Assembly (NCBI GenBank): GCA_013619105.1 | Contig: JABXKU010000006.1 | Coordinates: 1-64,000 of the forward strand | DNA length: 64,000 nucleotides | Direction: 5' to 3' | From: Desulfuromonadales bacterium | GTDB taxonomy: Bacteria > Desulfobacterota > Desulfuromonadia > Desulfuromonadales > Syntrophotaleaceae | Part shown: positions 20,351-31,995 of the stretch, piece after piece | Layout: each line of letters starts with the position of its first letter | How positions within the stretch are numbered: position 1 is the stretch's first letter | Program-made: the position numbers and the translations under genes | The notes under the pieces: model-generated | Database searches by the model: none | Told to the model about the DNA's origin: nothing | What the model saw: the letters and a program-made list of their open reading frames with translations, nothing else

Positions 20351-21229
20351 TTAAGCGATCAGGCCGTGATGGGCCATGACCGTTTTCAGTTGTTCGATAC
20401 TCTGCGGTTGCATGGTGACCAGGGGCAGACGCACCCCGGCTTTGCAAATGTCCATCAGTTCAAGAGCGGCCTTGACCGGGGTCGGATTCGACTCGATGAA
20501 CATGATGTTGTGGATATCGAGCAGTTTATAGTGTTGCTGACGAGCCTCGACCCAGTGGCCTTCTTCGATGGCGGAAATCAGAGCTTTGACCGCCGCTGGC
20601 ATGATGTTGGCGGTAACCGAGATCACCCCCTTGGCGCCGACGGACATGAAGGGCAGGGTCAGGCTGTCGTCACCGGACAGGATGGCGAATTCTTCCCCGG
20701 TGCAGGCGAGAATCTCGCCGGCCTGATTGACGCCGCCGGAGGCATCCTTGAGGCCGATGATGTTGGCTAACTCTGCAAGACGTACAGTGGTCTCCACGGT
20801 TAGGTTGATGCCGGTGCGTCCGGGGACATTGTAGAGCATCTGAGGCAGGGCAACCTGCTCCGCCACGGTCTTGAAATGGTGGTAGAGTCCCTCTTGGGAG
20901 GGCTTATTGTAATAGGGGGTGATGAGCAGCGCGCCGTCCGCACCAGCCGCCTTGGCCGCTTTGGTCAGTTCAATAGCTTCGCTGGTGGAGTTGGAGCCAG
21001 TGCCCGCCAGAATCGGCACCCGTTTGTTGACCTGCGCGACACAGGCACGAATGACTTCCGTGTGCTCCTGATGGTTGAGGGTTGCCGCCTCGCCGGTGCT
21101 GCCGCAGGGTACAATGCCATCAGTGCCGTTCTCGATTTGAAACTCGACAAGTTGCCGAAATGCCTCCTCGTCAAAGCGCCCCTCATTGTCGAAGGGGGTG
21201 ATGATGGCTACGATAGATCCTCTGAACAT
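20351..21229 (-). CDS. dapA: 4-hydroxy-tetrahydrodipicolinate synthase
   Basis: MFRGSIVAIITPFD, PCGSTGEAATLNHQEH, LYNVPGRTGINL, IIGLKDASG. Confidence 0.96.
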   Translation of the reverse strand: MFRGSIVAIITPFDNEGRFDEEAFRQLVEFQIENGTDGIVPCGSTGEAATLNHQEHTEVIRACVAQVNKRVPILAGTGSNSTSEAIELTKAAKAAGADGALLITPYYNKPSQEGLYHHFKTVAEQVALPQMLYNVPGRTGINLTVETTVRLAELANIIGLKDASGGVNQAGEILACTGEEFAILSGDDSLTLPFMSVGAKGVISVTANIMPAAVKALISAIEEGHWVEARQQHYKLLDIHNIMFIESNPTPVKAALELMDICKAGVRLPLVTMQPQSIEQLKTVMAHHGLIA

Positions 21230-21302
21230 GACTGGTTCCTCCAGTATTAGCGAATCAATTGGACGCGTGTTGCCTCGGAAGTTCCGGAGGCAGACAGCGG
21301 GC

Positions 21303-22556
21303 TCAGATCCCTTCCGGGATGCTTTCGCCTTTAATCAGGTCGTCATAGGTTTCCCGTTGGCGAATCACCAGCACCTGGTCGCCTTTGACCATCACCTCTG
21401 GAGTGCGAGGTCGGCTGTTGTAGTTGGAGGCCATGGTGAAACCGTAAGCACCGGCTGAGGTGACGGCCAACAGGTCGCCCTGTTTGAAAACCGGTATTTC
21501 CCGGTCCTGAGCGAGAAAATCACCGGACTCGCAGATTGGTCCAACCACGTCGGCAACCATTCGTTCGCTGGTTGAGCAGTCTATCGGTTTGATGCCCTGG
21601 TAAGAACCATAAAGGGCCGGGCGTGCCAGGTCGTTCATGGCCGCATCGACGATGACGAAGTTTTTCGCTTCGCCTTCCTTGACGTACAGAACCTTGGCAG
21701 CAAGGATGCCGGCGTTGCCGACCATCATCCGGCCCGGTTCGAAGATCAGAGTAACATTCAGACCGTCGGTGGCCTCGATGATCACCTTAGCATAGTCGGC
21801 TGGGGTCGGTGGTTCTTCGTCATCATAGGTGATACCCAGGCCGCCGCCCAAATCGAGATATTTAATGGCGAAGCCTTCTTGCTGAAGAGTTTCAACCAGT
21901 TGGCGAATTTTTTTGATGGCATCGACAAAGGGTGACAGTTTGGTCAACTGGCTGCCGATGTGGCAATCGACACCGATTACCTCCAGGTTGGGCATGGCAG
22001 CGGCGCGGCGGTAATCTTCCAGCGCTTGGCTAATGTTGATGCCGAACTTGGCTTGTTTCATTCCGGTGGAGATATAGGGGTGGGTCTGGGGATCAACATC
22101 GGGATTGACACGAATAGCGATACCGGCCTTCTTGCCGAGCCGTCCGGCGACCCGGTCGATGGTCTCCAGCTCCTGAGGCGATTCGACATTGAACATCAGG
22201 ATGCCAGCGTTGAGGGCTGCTTCGATCTCTGGCTCAGTTTTGCCCACGCCGGAATAGACGATTTTTTGCGGATCGCAACCGACCTGTTGGGCGCGAAACA
22301 GCTCCCCGCCAGAAACCATGTCAAAACCAGCGCCGAGAGAGACAAAGGTCTTGAGCACTGCCAGGTTGCTATTGGCCTTGATGGAATAGCAAACGATATG
22401 GGGGACGCTGGCAAAAGCCGAAGTGAAGGCCTCCATATGGCGGCTCAGAGTGGCATGGGAATAGAGGTAGAAGGGGGTGCCAACCTGTGCTGCGATGTCC
22501 TTGACGGGAACCTCTTCGCAATAAAGGTCGTTTCCCTGGTACTGAAAGTGATTCAT
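21303..22556 (-). CDS. lysA: Diaminopimelate decarboxylase
   Basis: 417 aa; YSIKANSNLAVLKTF, LDLGGGLGITY, EPGRMMVGNAG. Confidence 0.96.
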   Translation of the reverse strand: MNHFQYQGNDLYCEEVPVKDIAAQVGTPFYLYSHATLSRHMEAFTSAFASVPHIVCYSIKANSNLAVLKTFVSLGAGFDMVSGGELFRAQQVGCDPQKIVYSGVGKTEPEIEAALNAGILMFNVESPQELETIDRVAGRLGKKAGIAIRVNPDVDPQTHPYISTGMKQAKFGINISQALEDYRRAAAMPNLEVIGVDCHIGSQLTKLSPFVDAIKKIRQLVETLQQEGFAIKYLDLGGGLGITYDDEEPPTPADYAKVIIEATDGLNVTLIFEPGRMMVGNAGILAAKVLYVKEGEAKNFVIVDAAMNDLARPALYGSYQGIKPIDCSTSERMVADVVGPICESGDFLAQDREIPVFKQGDLLAVTSAGAYGFTMASNYNSRPRTPEVMVKGDQVLVIRQRETYDDLIKGESIPEGI

Positions 22557-22676
22557 GGGAGCTCTCCTGAAATTCGCTAGCGAAACTATGAAGAAAAGTA
22601 GGCGAACAAAAATATTAGTAGCTTAAGTTGAAAAAAAGAATCCTCAATGCTGGCTCGCCGGGGAAGTCAAAGTTGC

Positions 22677-23435
22677 CTATGGTGTGACGACCAGAGTCTC
22701 CGAAAGGACACTTTCCAGCACCTGTTCTGCCTGTTGCGCGACAGTGCGGATGGCATAGACGTAACTGTGCTCTGCTTCAAAACCGCTATCCATAAAACGC
22801 GGCTGGCTGAGCAGCTTGTCGTTGCGGGGGGCGGCGTCGAAGGCCCTTCCGGGACGGCGGCGATAGACCTGGTAGCCGACGAGTTCCATACCCTCTGGCA
22901 ACTCTGCAGCTTGCCAGCTGAGTTGCAGACCACTGTCTTGTTTTTTCGCCTTAGGTGCAGTGGGAGCCGGAGGAGGCATAGCAAGAGTCTGACGTCGCTC
23001 GATGGGCGGCCCATCCTGGCCCCAGCGATTAAAAGGCACTATTTTGTAGCTATAAGCCTGGCCTGCTTCAAGGCCGTTGTCGAGTAGAAACAGCCGGCCA
23101 CTGCGGCGCTGGGTGTGTCTCAGGTAGTCGAGTTCTACCAGCCTCCATAGGGGCGCGTTGTCCCGACAGTCGGGGCAGTCTTCCACGGGATCGAAGCTCT
23201 GTCGATAGATGCGGAACCCGGCCAGATCGGTCAACTCGCTGCCGTCCTGATTAGTGCGGGGAATGCTCCAGCTGAGGAGCAGGCCATCACCCTGCTGGTG
23301 CAGGGTCATCTCCGGCGGCGCCGCTGGCAACGGTTGCGCCAGTGGTAGCACCGGTCCCTTGGTGCCGCAGCCGACCAGTAGAATCAGCAGTAGAAGAGTT
23401 AGCGTCAGAGTGACGGAGCGTAGTCGACAATTCAT
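22677..23435 (-). CDS. Lipoprotein with LptM-like lipobox (GCGTKGPVLP) and fibronectin type III-like repeats
   Basis: Starting at ATG 23435: MNCRLRSVTLTLTLLLLILLVGCGTKGPVLPLAQP, then two Fn3-like segments. Confidence 0.7.
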   Translation of the reverse strand: MNCRLRSVTLTLTLLLLILLVGCGTKGPVLPLAQPLPAAPPEMTLHQQGDGLLLSWSIPRTNQDGSELTDLAGFRIYRQSFDPVEDCPDCRDNAPLWRLVELDYLRHTQRRSGRLFLLDNGLEAGQAYSYKIVPFNRWGQDGPPIERRQTLAMPPPAPTAPKAKKQDSGLQLSWQAAELPEGMELVGYQVYRRRPGRAFDAAPRNDKLLSQPRFMDSGFEAEHSYVYAIRTVAQQAEQVLESVLSETLVVTP

Positions 23436-23439
23436 GGTA

Positions 23440-24825
23440 TTAAGCCCTTTCGGACCTCTCCTGGCGAGCCCGATCGATCTCCCTCTGCACTGCCTCGCGG
23501 GCGGTTCCGCCGGTGGCACGACGAGCATTGACCGATGCGTCCAGGGTAACATAGTCGTAGATATCGGCATCGATGTGCTCTGAGAAAGAGCGGAACTCTT
23601 CAAGGCTCAATTCGGGAATGTCCTTGTCGTTTTCGATGCAGTAACGAACTGTCTTACCGACGATTTCGTGAGCATCGCGAAAGGGGATGCCTTTGCGCAC
23701 CACATAGTCGGCTACATCGGTGGCCGTGGAGAAGCCCCGTGCTGCCGCTTCCCGCATGTTGTCCGCATTCACGGTGAGTTGGGCGATCATGTCGGCGAAA
23801 ACCTTGAGGCTTCCTTTGACCGTGTCCAACGTATCGAACAGCGGCTCCTTGTCTTCCTGCATGTCCTTATTGTAAGCCAGTGGCAGGGCTTTCATCACCG
23901 TCAGCAGGCTCACCATATTACCGTAGACCCGACCGGTTTTGCCTCGCACTAGTTCCGGTACGTCGGGATTCTTTTTTTGCGGCATGATCGAGCTGCCGGT
24001 GCAGAAGGAATCGGAGAGGGAGATAAAATTAAAGTCGGCGCTGGACCAGATGATTAGTTCTTCGGAGAGACGCGAGAGGTGCATCATCAGGATGGACGAA
24101 GCACCGCAGAATTCCAAGGCGAAGTCCCGGTCGGAAACCGAATCGAGACTGTTGCGGGTCACGCCATCAAAACCGAGTTGTTCAGCAACGAATTCCCGGT
24201 CGATGGGGAAGGTGGTTCCAGCCAAAGCCCCAGCTCCCAGGGGCATTAGGTTGAGGCGCTTGAACAGATCTTTGAGTCGACCGGCGTCGCGGCGCAACAT
24301 CTCGTAGTAGGCCAGCATGTGGTGGGAAAAGAGCACCGGCTGGGCCGTTTGCAGATGAGTATACCCGGGCATGATCACCGATAGGTTGCTATCCGCCTGG
24401 TTAAGCAAGGATTCTTGCAATTTATTCAGATAGCCTTGAATCGTTTGCAATTCATCCCGCAGGTAAAGGCGTATATCCAGTGCGACTTGGTCGTTACGGG
24501 AGCGGGCCGTGTGGAGTTTGCCGCCCACTGATCCGATGCGCTCGATAAGCTGCGCTTCGATGTTCATATGGATATCTTCAAGAGATACGGAAAACTCAAA
24601 GTTACCCGCCTCAATATCGATCTGAATCGACTCTAAGCCGGTTACGATGGTCTGCGCTTCTTCATCGGTGATGATATTCTGTTTCGCCAGCATGCGTGCA
24701 TGGGCGATGGACCCCTGAATATCATAGCGGTAAAGGCGCTGATCGAAATCGATAGAGGCGGTAAATGCCTCAACAAATTCATCGGTTGGTTGTGTGAAAC
24801 GGCCGGCCCAGGGTTTTTTGCTCAT
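23440..24825 (-). CDS. argH: Argininosuccinate lyase
   Basis: [25 protein letters not shown] start at 24825; [20 protein letters not shown] signature. Confidence 0.96.
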   Translation of the reverse strand: MSKKPWAGRFTQPTDEFVEAFTASIDFDQRLYRYDIQGSIAHARMLAKQNIITDEEAQTIVTGLESIQIDIEAGNFEFSVSLEDIHMNIEAQLIERIGSVGGKLHTARSRNDQVALDIRLYLRDELQTIQGYLNKLQESLLNQADSNLSVIMPGYTHLQTAQPVLFSHHMLAYYEMLRRDAGRLKDLFKRLNLMPLGAGALAGTTFPIDREFVAEQLGFDGVTRNSLDSVSDRDFALEFCGASSILMMHLSRLSEELIIWSSADFNFISLSDSFCTGSSIMPQKKNPDVPELVRGKTGRVYGNMVSLLTVMKALPLAYNKDMQEDKEPLFDTLDTVKGSLKVFADMIAQLTVNADNMREAAARGFSTATDVADYVVRKGIPFRDAHEIVGKTVRYCIENDKDIPELSLEEFRSFSEHIDADIYDYVTLDASVNARRATGGTAREAVQREIDRARQERSERA

Positions 24826-24907
24826 GGTGAATGTACTCCAGTTTATAGATACAGAGCATTCGGTGGTTTGCCGGATGTCCTGAGGAAAAAGGTCAAAGTC
24901 GTTTAAG

Positions 24908-25010
24908 TCGGCCGGTTCCGCCCGGCCAGGCGGGTTACTTTTCTTTGTGCCGACGAAAGAAAAGTAACCAAAAGAAAGCGGCCCCCCGTTGGCCCCTGCG
25001 GGGTTCCCTC
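24908..25010. repeat. Hairpin repeat related in layout to family A
   Basis: ggcgGGTTACTTTTCTTTgtgccgacgAAAGAAAAGTAACCaaaagaaagcggccccccgttggcccctgcgggg between argH and argG. Confidence 0.6.
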
Positions 25011-25225
25011 TCTGCGGGATTATAATCCGGGAAGGACGAAAACTCGCTGCGCTCAGACATCCGTCCTTCTTTTCCGGATGAAAATTCCTACGTTCGGCGG
25101 CACTCACAGGGGGTAAAAACCGTAAACCTTAAACGAGATGCCGGTACACCCCCTGTGACGCTGCCGAGCCGCAAGTTCGCGGTGTTGAACTATTTACATA
25201 GAACAGGCGATATAACTTTGGCAAC

Positions 25226-26455
25226 TCAGATCGGCATGTTCTGTTTTTTCCTCATCGCGCTGCGAACCCGCAGGCGCAACGAATTCAGACGAATGAAGCC
25301 TTCGGCGTCGGCCTGGTTGTAGACCTCGTCAGCCTCGAAGGTGGCGATTTCCGGATCGAACAGGCTGTCGGTTTCGGACTTACGACCCACCACACGGCAG
25401 TGGCCTTTGTAGAGCTTGACCCGGGCCATACCATTGACGCACTTCTGGGTTTCGTCGATCAGGGCCTGCATGGCCTCCCGCTCGGGGGCGAACCAGAATC
25501 CGTTGTAGACCGTGGTAGCGTAGCGGGGGATCATGGAGTCGCGCAGGTTCAGCACTTCGCGGTCCATGGTGATCTGCTCGATACCACGATGAGCTTCTTC
25601 GAGGATCGTGCCGCCGGGAGTCTCATAGACACCGCGGCTCTTCATGCCGATGAATCTATTTTCCATGATGTCGGCGCGGCCGATGCCGTGCTTGCAACCT
25701 AGTTCGTTGAGCTTGGTCAGCAATTGGGCGGGGGACAGGGCCTCGCCATCGATAGATACCGGGTCGCCGTGACGGAATTCAATCTCGACGTATTCCGGCT
25801 TATCCGGGGCTTTTTCGGGGCTGACCGATAGCAGGTACATCTCTTCCGGGGCTTCGGCCCAGGGGTCCTCGAGGATGCCCCCTTCGAAGGAGATGTGCAG
25901 CAGGTTACGGTCACTGCTCCATGGGCGTTTTTTGTTTCCTGGGATGGGGATGCCGTGCTTCTGGGCATAGGCAATCAAGGACTCACGGCTGTTGAGGTCC
26001 CACTCCCGCCAGGGGGCGATGATCTTGATTTCGGGATCAAAGTGGTAATAGCCCAGTTCGAAACGCACCTGGTCGTTCCCCTTGCCGGTGGCGCCGTGGC
26101 TGACCGCATCGGCCCCTTCGGCGGCGGCGATCTCCATCTGTTTCTTGGAGATCAGCGGCCGGGCGATGGAGGTGCCGAGAAAGTAGCGTCCCTCGTAGAT
26201 GGCGTTGGCGCGGAACATGGGAAAGACGAAGTCGCGGACGAACTCCTCGCGCAGGTCCTCGATGTAGCATTTGCTGGCACCGGTCTGCTTGGCCTTAGCT
26301 GGAATGCCGTCGAGCTCTTCGGCCTGGCCGAGGTCAGCGGCAAAGGCGATGACTTCACAGCCATATTCCTCGATCAGCCAGCGCAAAATAATGGAGGTGT
26401 CGAGGCCTCCCGAGTAGGCTAGGACTGCTTTTTTGACGGAACCTTTTTTAGACAT
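25226..26455 (-). CDS. argG: Argininosuccinate synthase
   Basis: [32 protein letters not shown]. Confidence 0.97.
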   Translation of the reverse strand: MSKKGSVKKAVLAYSGGLDTSIILRWLIEEYGCEVIAFAADLGQAEELDGIPAKAKQTGASKCYIEDLREEFVRDFVFPMFRANAIYEGRYFLGTSIARPLISKKQMEIAAAEGADAVSHGATGKGNDQVRFELGYYHFDPEIKIIAPWREWDLNSRESLIAYAQKHGIPIPGNKKRPWSSDRNLLHISFEGGILEDPWAEAPEEMYLLSVSPEKAPDKPEYVEIEFRHGDPVSIDGEALSPAQLLTKLNELGCKHGIGRADIMENRFIGMKSRGVYETPGGTILEEAHRGIEQITMDREVLNLRDSMIPRYATTVYNGFWFAPEREAMQALIDETQKCVNGMARVKLYKGHCRVVGRKSETDSLFDPEIATFEADEVYNQADAEGFIRLNSLRLRVRSAMRKKQNMPI

Positions 26456-26577
26456 GAATATATCTCCTTGTATCTATAAATAGAGTCGCTTTTTAAAGCG
26501 TTTGTCTTGATATAAATAAAACGGTGGCAACGGGCTGCAAAAATGGCCAAGAGTTGCCTTGGTCTACCTGTTTCGGT

Positions 26578-27435
26578 TTAGAGCTTGATCACATAACTGC
26601 TGGCAATTCTGTCGTGCAGTCCCTGTTTGCGCTCGTCAAAGGCCACCATCAGATAGCCGATGCCGAGGATGATGCCTGAGATGAATTTGCCGATGGTCTC
26701 TCGCAGGGCCGCACGGCCATAGCCGAGATCGCCGCCGTCCTTGTGGATGACCTTGATGCGCAGGGCCATTTTGCCCAGGGTCTGTCCGCAGGAACCGGTA
26801 AAGATAATATAGTAGGCCAGGCCGAGCACCGTGGTAAAGAGCCAGATAAGCACTGCCATGGAACCGTTGCCGTTGCCGAGGCCACCCACAAGGGAGCCGC
26901 TGGCGCTGAGGACAAAACCGCAGACAACCTGCAGAATGACAACCACTACTGAGTCCAACAGGGAGGCCACCACCCGCAACCAGAAACCGGCGTATTGCTG
27001 CTGTACAATGGCTCCATCCGGCAGGGCGTGTGCGACCAGGGTCAAGCCACAATTGCGGCAGCGGTCCGCGACCTTCTGCCGCAGATTGCAGGCCGTACAA
27101 GTGACCAGTACCTCTTCCGGCAATTTTACCGGTGGGACATTTTCTTGGGGTGGTTGAACTTCTGGGGCCGGTTGAACCTCTGCAGGTGGTTGAACCTCTG
27201 CAGGTGGTTGAACCTCTGCAGGTGGTTGAACCTCTGCAGGTGGTTTGTCAAAGGGAAACGACTGCCCGCAGCTCGGGCAATTAACCCGGTGGACGTCGGC
27301 AGGAATGGCCTGCTCGGCAATATCTTTGTTGAACCCGCAGTGGGGGCAACGAATCTCCATGATCTCTCCAGGTTGGTAAGCGTTTTGTGCAGTTAGTCTC
27401 GACAATGAATTCTGAGACATTTTTGGTGTTGCCAA
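26578..27435 (-). CDS. Zinc-ribbon + RDD domain membrane protein
   Basis: MEIRCPHCGFNKDI zinc-ribbon, PAEVQP repeats, RDD domain (FWLRVVASLLDSVVVVIL...GQTLGKMALRIKVI). Confidence 0.8.
   Translation of the reverse strand: MATPKMSQNSLSRLTAQNAYQPGEIMEIRCPHCGFNKDIAEQAIPADVHRVNCPSCGQSFPFDKPPAEVQPPAEVQPPAEVQPPAEVQPAPEVQPPQENVPPVKLPEEVLVTCTACNLRQKVADRCRNCGLTLVAHALPDGAIVQQQYAGFWLRVVASLLDSVVVVILQVVCGFVLSASGSLVGGLGNGNGSMAVLIWLFTTVLGLAYYIIFTGSCGQTLGKMALRIKVIHKDGGDLGYGRAALRETIGKFISGIILGIGYLMVAFDERKQGLHDRIASSYVIKL
27152..27241. repeat. 18-bp coding tandem repeat (four exact copies plus one degenerate)
   Basis: GGTTGAACCTCTGCAGGT x4 at 27170-27241, degenerate copy at 27152-27169; encodes PAEVQP. Confidence 0.95.
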
Positions 27436-27541
27436 GGCGTCGTCAACGCAGGCCTAGCCGCGCGTTAAGTCAATTTGGCGCAACGCTGGCAGCGCCGAAA
27501 AGGGCCAGAATTAAGAAGGCAAGGACTAGCTGCGCAGAACG

Positions 27542-28450
27542 CTAGCCCATCAGGGTGGCCATAATGGCCTTCTGTACATGCAGACGATTCTCGGCTTCGT
27601 CGAAGACCACAGAATGAGGGCCTTCGATGACCTCGTCGGTAATTTCCTCGTCGCGGTGGGCCGGCAGACAGTGCAACACAATGCACTCGGGATCGGCTAG
27701 GTTAACCACCTGACTGTTGATCTGGAAATTGGCAAAGGCTTTTTCCCGTTCCTTCTGTTCCTCTTCCTGGCCCATGCTGGCCCAGACATCGGTATTCAGT
27801 ACTTGGGCGCCCTTTGCAGCTTCCAACGGATCGTTGGTGTAGATGACCTTAGCGCCCATCTTTTCGGCGCGGGCCATGACCTGCGGATCGGGTTCATAGC
27901 CGGCAGGGGTGGCGATCCGCAGTTCAAAACCGAATACCGCCGCGGCATTGATCCAGCTGTTGGCCATGTTGTTGCCGTCGCCAATCCAGCAGTAAATCAA
28001 ATCCCGGTAGTTGCCCTTATGCTCAATAACGGTGAACAGGTCGGCCATGAGCTGACAGGGATGGTAGCTGTCGGTCAGACCGTTGATGATCGGAATATCC
28101 GAGAGCTGGGCCAGTTCTTCTACCGCCGCCTGAGAAAAGGTGCGGATCATGATGCCGTCGACGTAGCGGGACATAACCCGAGCGGTATCTTTGATCGGTT
28201 CGCCGCGTCCCATCTGGGTGTTGCTGGATGATAGAAAGAGGGCATGCCCGCCCAGTTGGTACATGCCGACTTCAAAAGAAACCCGGGTGCGGGTGGAACT
28301 CTTTTCGAATAACATGCCCAGCGTTTTACCCTTAAGATGGCGATGCTTTTCGCCATTTTTTTGCAGGGCTTTCAACTCTCGAGACAGGTCAAAAATCTTT
28401 TCCAATTCCTCAAGGGTCCAGTCGGTGAGGCAGAGAAAATCTTTTTTCAC
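27542..28450 (-). CDS. argF: Ornithine carbamoyltransferase
   Basis: FEKSSTRTRVSFEVGMYQLGG; VLHCLPAHRDEEIT. Confidence 0.96.
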   Translation of the reverse strand: MKKDFLCLTDWTLEELEKIFDLSRELKALQKNGEKHRHLKGKTLGMLFEKSSTRTRVSFEVGMYQLGGHALFLSSSNTQMGRGEPIKDTARVMSRYVDGIMIRTFSQAAVEELAQLSDIPIINGLTDSYHPCQLMADLFTVIEHKGNYRDLIYCWIGDGNNMANSWINAAAVFGFELRIATPAGYEPDPQVMARAEKMGAKVIYTNDPLEAAKGAQVLNTDVWASMGQEEEQKEREKAFANFQINSQVVNLADPECIVLHCLPAHRDEEITDEVIEGPHSVVFDEAENRLHVQKAIMATLMG

Positions 28451-28506
28451 GATCAGTCCTCCTAATTAAATAAGGGGCGGAACTAGCGTTTACCGCCCTT
28501 TTTTTG

Positions 28507-29700
28507 TCAAATTTCCTGCAGAATTCCGTCCAAGATAGTCAGCGCTTCGTCAATTTCCTCGCGAGTAACGATCAGGGGTGGCAAAAAGCGCAGCACGGTG
28601 TTGGCGGTGCAATTGATCAATAGACCCTGTTGCAGAGCTTCAGAAACAATGTCGGCACCTGGAATGGTCAGTTCCATGCCGAGAATCAGACCCCGGCCCC
28701 GTACTTCAGTGATAAAGGGGTAACGGTCTCGCAGGTCTTCCAGACTCTTACGCAGGTAGTCGCCCATGGCGACACAGTTGTCGAGCACACCGTCTTCGAG
28801 CAAGGTGCGCATGGCGACCAGGGCGGTATGGCTCATCAGCGGGTTACCGCCAAAGGTGGAGCCGTGGGTGCCGGGGCCGAAGCATTCGGCGGCTTTTTCT
28901 GTGGTGACCATGGCACCGATGGGCGGACCGCCAGCCAGGGCTTTGGCCAGGGTCAGGACATCGGGGGCCACGTCATCCTGCTCATAGGCGAAGAGGGAAC
29001 CGGTACGGCCGCAACCGACCTGAACCTCGTCGAAAATCAGCAACAGGTCGTGTTCATCGCAGATCTGTCGTACCTCGGCAAGATATCCCGGGGGCGCCAC
29101 TCGTACGCCTCCCTCACCCTGTACCGGTTCCAGCATTACCGCGCAGATCTTAGGTGTGATGGATTTGCGCAGAGCTTCAGCATCACCGAAGGGCACGTAG
29201 TGAAAACCGGGTAGCAAAGGATTGAAGCCGGCTTTGACCTTGTCTTGGCCGGTGGCGCTGATGGTGCCGATGGTACGGCCGTGAAAGGAAGCTATTGCGG
29301 TAATAACCTCGAAGCGATTGGAACCGTACTTTTCTGCACTGTACTTGCGCACCAGCTTCATTGCCGCTTCGTTGGCTTCGGCGCCGCTGTTGCAGAAAAA
29401 TACCCGGTCGCCAAAAGAGTGCTGGCACAGCAGTTCGGCCAGCTCGGTCTGGGCGGGAATATGATAAAAGTTGGAGCAGTGGATCAGCTGCGCGGCTTGT
29501 TTCTGCAGGGCGGCTACCACCTTGGGATGGCAGTGGCCGAGGTTGTTGACGGCCACCCCGGCAAGAAAATCGAGATAGCTTTTGCCGTCTACATCCCACA
29601 ATCGGCAGCCCTCGCCACGCTCAGCCACCAGTGGATAGCGGCCATAGGTCTTGGCTACGTGTTTGTTGCCCCGGGCAATCCATTCTTCAGAAGCAGTCAT
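28507..29700 (-). CDS. argD: Acetylornithine aminotransferase
   Basis: Start [25 protein letters not shown] at 29700; FCNSGAEANEAAMKL; LTLAKALAGG. Confidence 0.93.
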   Translation of the reverse strand: MTASEEWIARGNKHVAKTYGRYPLVAERGEGCRLWDVDGKSYLDFLAGVAVNNLGHCHPKVVAALQKQAAQLIHCSNFYHIPAQTELAELLCQHSFGDRVFFCNSGAEANEAAMKLVRKYSAEKYGSNRFEVITAIASFHGRTIGTISATGQDKVKAGFNPLLPGFHYVPFGDAEALRKSITPKICAVMLEPVQGEGGVRVAPPGYLAEVRQICDEHDLLLIFDEVQVGCGRTGSLFAYEQDDVAPDVLTLAKALAGGPPIGAMVTTEKAAECFGPGTHGSTFGGNPLMSHTALVAMRTLLEDGVLDNCVAMGDYLRKSLEDLRDRYPFITEVRGRGLILGMELTIPGADIVSEALQQGLLINCTANTVLRFLPPLIVTREEIDEALTILDGILQEI

Positions 29701-30587
29701 CAGGCAAACCTCCCTACGGCAGTGCCGATCCCTTTGTCGGTAAAAATTTCCAGCAGACAGGCATGTTCCACCCGTCCGTCGATGATGTGAGCTTTGTGTA
29801 CCCCTTCGCTGACGGCGTCGCAGCAACAGTTGATCTTCGGGATCATGCCGCCGCTGATGGTGCCGTCATTGATCAGGTCAGGAGCGCGGTCGATATCGAT
29901 GGTGGAAATCAGATCGCCGTTCTTGTCCTTGACCCCTTCGATATCGGTCAGCAGGATGAGTTTTTCCGCTCTCAAGGCACCGGCAATACGACCGGCCACC
30001 AGGTCGGCGTTAATGTTGTAGGTTTCGCCGTCTAGGCCTACTCCCACCGGGGCGATAACCGGAATGAAGCCGCTGTCTTCCAGGGCGTTGATGATCGCTG
30101 GGTTGATCTGCTCGACTTCGCCGACCATTCCGACATCGATGATCTCCGAGGTCAGGGTCTCGGGGTTGAGAGCTTTGACCTCCAACTTGCGCGCTACGAT
30201 CAGTCGGCCATCCTTGCCACTCAAGCCAACGGCCTGCCCGTCGTGGCTGTTGATGTTGGCAACAATCTCCTTGTTGACCTTGCCGCCCAGCACCATCTCC
30301 ACCACATCCATGGTTTCCGCATCGGTGACTCGCATACCCTGAACAAAGCGGGTATCTTTACCCATGGCCGCCAGAACTTTGCCGATCTGTGGGCCGCCAC
30401 CGTGAACGACGACCGGATTCAGGCCGATGTACTTGAGCAGAACGATATCCTTGGCAAAGCCCCGTTTGAGCTGGTCTTCGACCATGGCGTTGCCGCCGTA
30501 CTTGATGACGATAGTCTTGTTGGCAAAGCGCTTGATATAGGGCAGCGCTTCCATTAACACTCCCGCTTTTCTGATCAGTTCTTCCAT
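29700..30587 (-). CDS. argB: Acetylglutamate kinase
   Basis: [24 protein letters not shown]; stop overlaps argD start. Confidence 0.96.
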   Translation of the reverse strand: MEELIRKAGVLMEALPYIKRFANKTIVIKYGGNAMVEDQLKRGFAKDIVLLKYIGLNPVVVHGGGPQIGKVLAAMGKDTRFVQGMRVTDAETMDVVEMVLGGKVNKEIVANINSHDGQAVGLSGKDGRLIVARKLEVKALNPETLTSEIIDVGMVGEVEQINPAIINALEDSGFIPVIAPVGVGLDGETYNINADLVAGRIAGALRAEKLILLTDIEGVKDKNGDLISTIDIDRAPDLINDGTISGGMIPKINCCCDAVSEGVHKAHIIDGRVEHACLLEIFTDKGIGTAVGRFA

Positions 30588-30666
30588 GCTCGAATTCTTT
30601 CCAAGATTGGATGCTTAAATAACTAATGGGTACGTCGGTTTTGTTCTTTGAGCCAAGGGGCCTGGA

Positions 30667-31995
30667 TTATAAAATATATCGCGACAGATCTTCGTCCTGG
30701 GCAATATCCGCCAGATGCCGACGAACATTGTCGGCGTCGATAACCACAGACTGTTCCTGGCGCTCTGGCGCTTCGAAGGACAGATCCTCAAGAAGCTTTT
30801 CCAGAATAGTGTGCAATCTGCGGGCTCCGATGTTTTCGGTTCGATCATTGACCAGGGTGGCGATGCGGGCAATTTCACGTATCGCGTCGTCACCGAAGGT
30901 CAACTCGATGCCCTCCGTGGCCAATAAGGCCCGGTATTGGAGAGTAAGGGCGTTTTGCGGTTCGGTGAGGATACGAATGAATTCCTCCTCGCCGAGATTC
31001 TCCAGCTCCACCCGGATCGGGAAGCGTCCTTGCAATTCGGGGATCAGATCCGAGGGCTTAGAAATGTGAAAAGCGCCGGCCGCAATAAACAGCACGTGGT
31101 CGGTCTTGACCGGGCCGTACTTGGTGTTGACCGTGCAACCTTCGACGATGGGCAAGATGTCCCGCTGCACCCCTTCGCGAGATACGTCGGGCCCCTGGCG
31201 GCTTCTTTGACCAGCAATCTTGTCGATCTCATCGATGAAGATGATGCCGCTCTGTTCGACTCGCTCTTTGGCCAAGGTATTGACTTTGTCCATGTCAACC
31301 AGCCGCTCGGCTTCTTCTTCAATAAGCAGTTCGCGGGCCTCGCTGACCTTGAATTTACGTTGTTTGGTCTGCTTAGGGAACAGGTTGCCGAACATCTCCT
31401 TGATGTTGAAACCCATTTCCTCGGTGCCTTGCGGAGAAAAGATTTCCATGGACGGCATCTTGGCGCTCTGGATTTCGATCTCTACCGGGCGCTCGTCTAG
31501 GTCGCCACGGCGCAGTAATTTGCGTAGCTTGTCGCGAGTGCCGCTTGTGCTGTCGTCTTCGTCCAGTTCTGAATCGTTGGTCCCAGGCAGCAGCAGGTCG
31601 AGTAGTCGTTCCTCAGCAGCATCTTCGGCCTTGATACGCACTGCTCTGGCTTCCTCGTCGCGGACCATAATCACTGCTAAGTCTACCAGGTCGCGAACCA
31701 TGCTCTCGACGTCACGACCGACATAGCCGACTTCTGTGAATTTGCTCGCTTCGACCTTGATAAAGGGCGCTTGAGCCAACTTGGCCAATCTTCGGGCGAT
31801 TTCTGTTTTGCCGACGCCGGTGGCACCGATCATGATGATGTTTTTCGGTACGATCTCGTCGCGTAGGTCATCGGACACCTGCTGGCGCCGCCAGCGGTTA
31901 CGCAGGGCGATGGCCACCGCTCGTTTGGCGTTGTTCTGGCCGATGATATGGCGGTCGAGTTCAGAGACGATTTCCCGTGGAGTGAAGTTGGTCAC
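30667..31995 (-). CDS. hslU: ATP-dependent protease ATPase subunit HslU
   Basis: [50 protein letters not shown]. Confidence 0.97.
   Translation of the reverse strand: MTNFTPREIVSELDRHIIGQNNAKRAVAIALRNRWRRQQVSDDLRDEIVPKNIIMIGATGVGKTEIARRLAKLAQAPFIKVEASKFTEVGYVGRDVESMVRDLVDLAVIMVRDEEARAVRIKAEDAAEERLLDLLLPGTNDSELDEDDSTSGTRDKLRKLLRRGDLDERPVEIEIQSAKMPSMEIFSPQGTEEMGFNIKEMFGNLFPKQTKQRKFKVSEARELLIEEEAERLVDMDKVNTLAKERVEQSGIIFIDEIDKIAGQRSRQGPDVSREGVQRDILPIVEGCTVNTKYGPVKTDHVLFIAAGAFHISKPSDLIPELQGRFPIRVELENLGEEEFIRILTEPQNALTLQYRALLATEGIELTFGDDAIREIARIATLVNDRTENIGARRLHTILEKLLEDLSFEAPERQEQSVVIDADNVRRHLADIAQDEDLSRYIL

Noticed and set aside
27170-27241. CRISPR-like tandem repeat
   Set aside because: Repeats are 18 bp, directly adjacent without spacers, and encode an in-frame PAEVQP linker.
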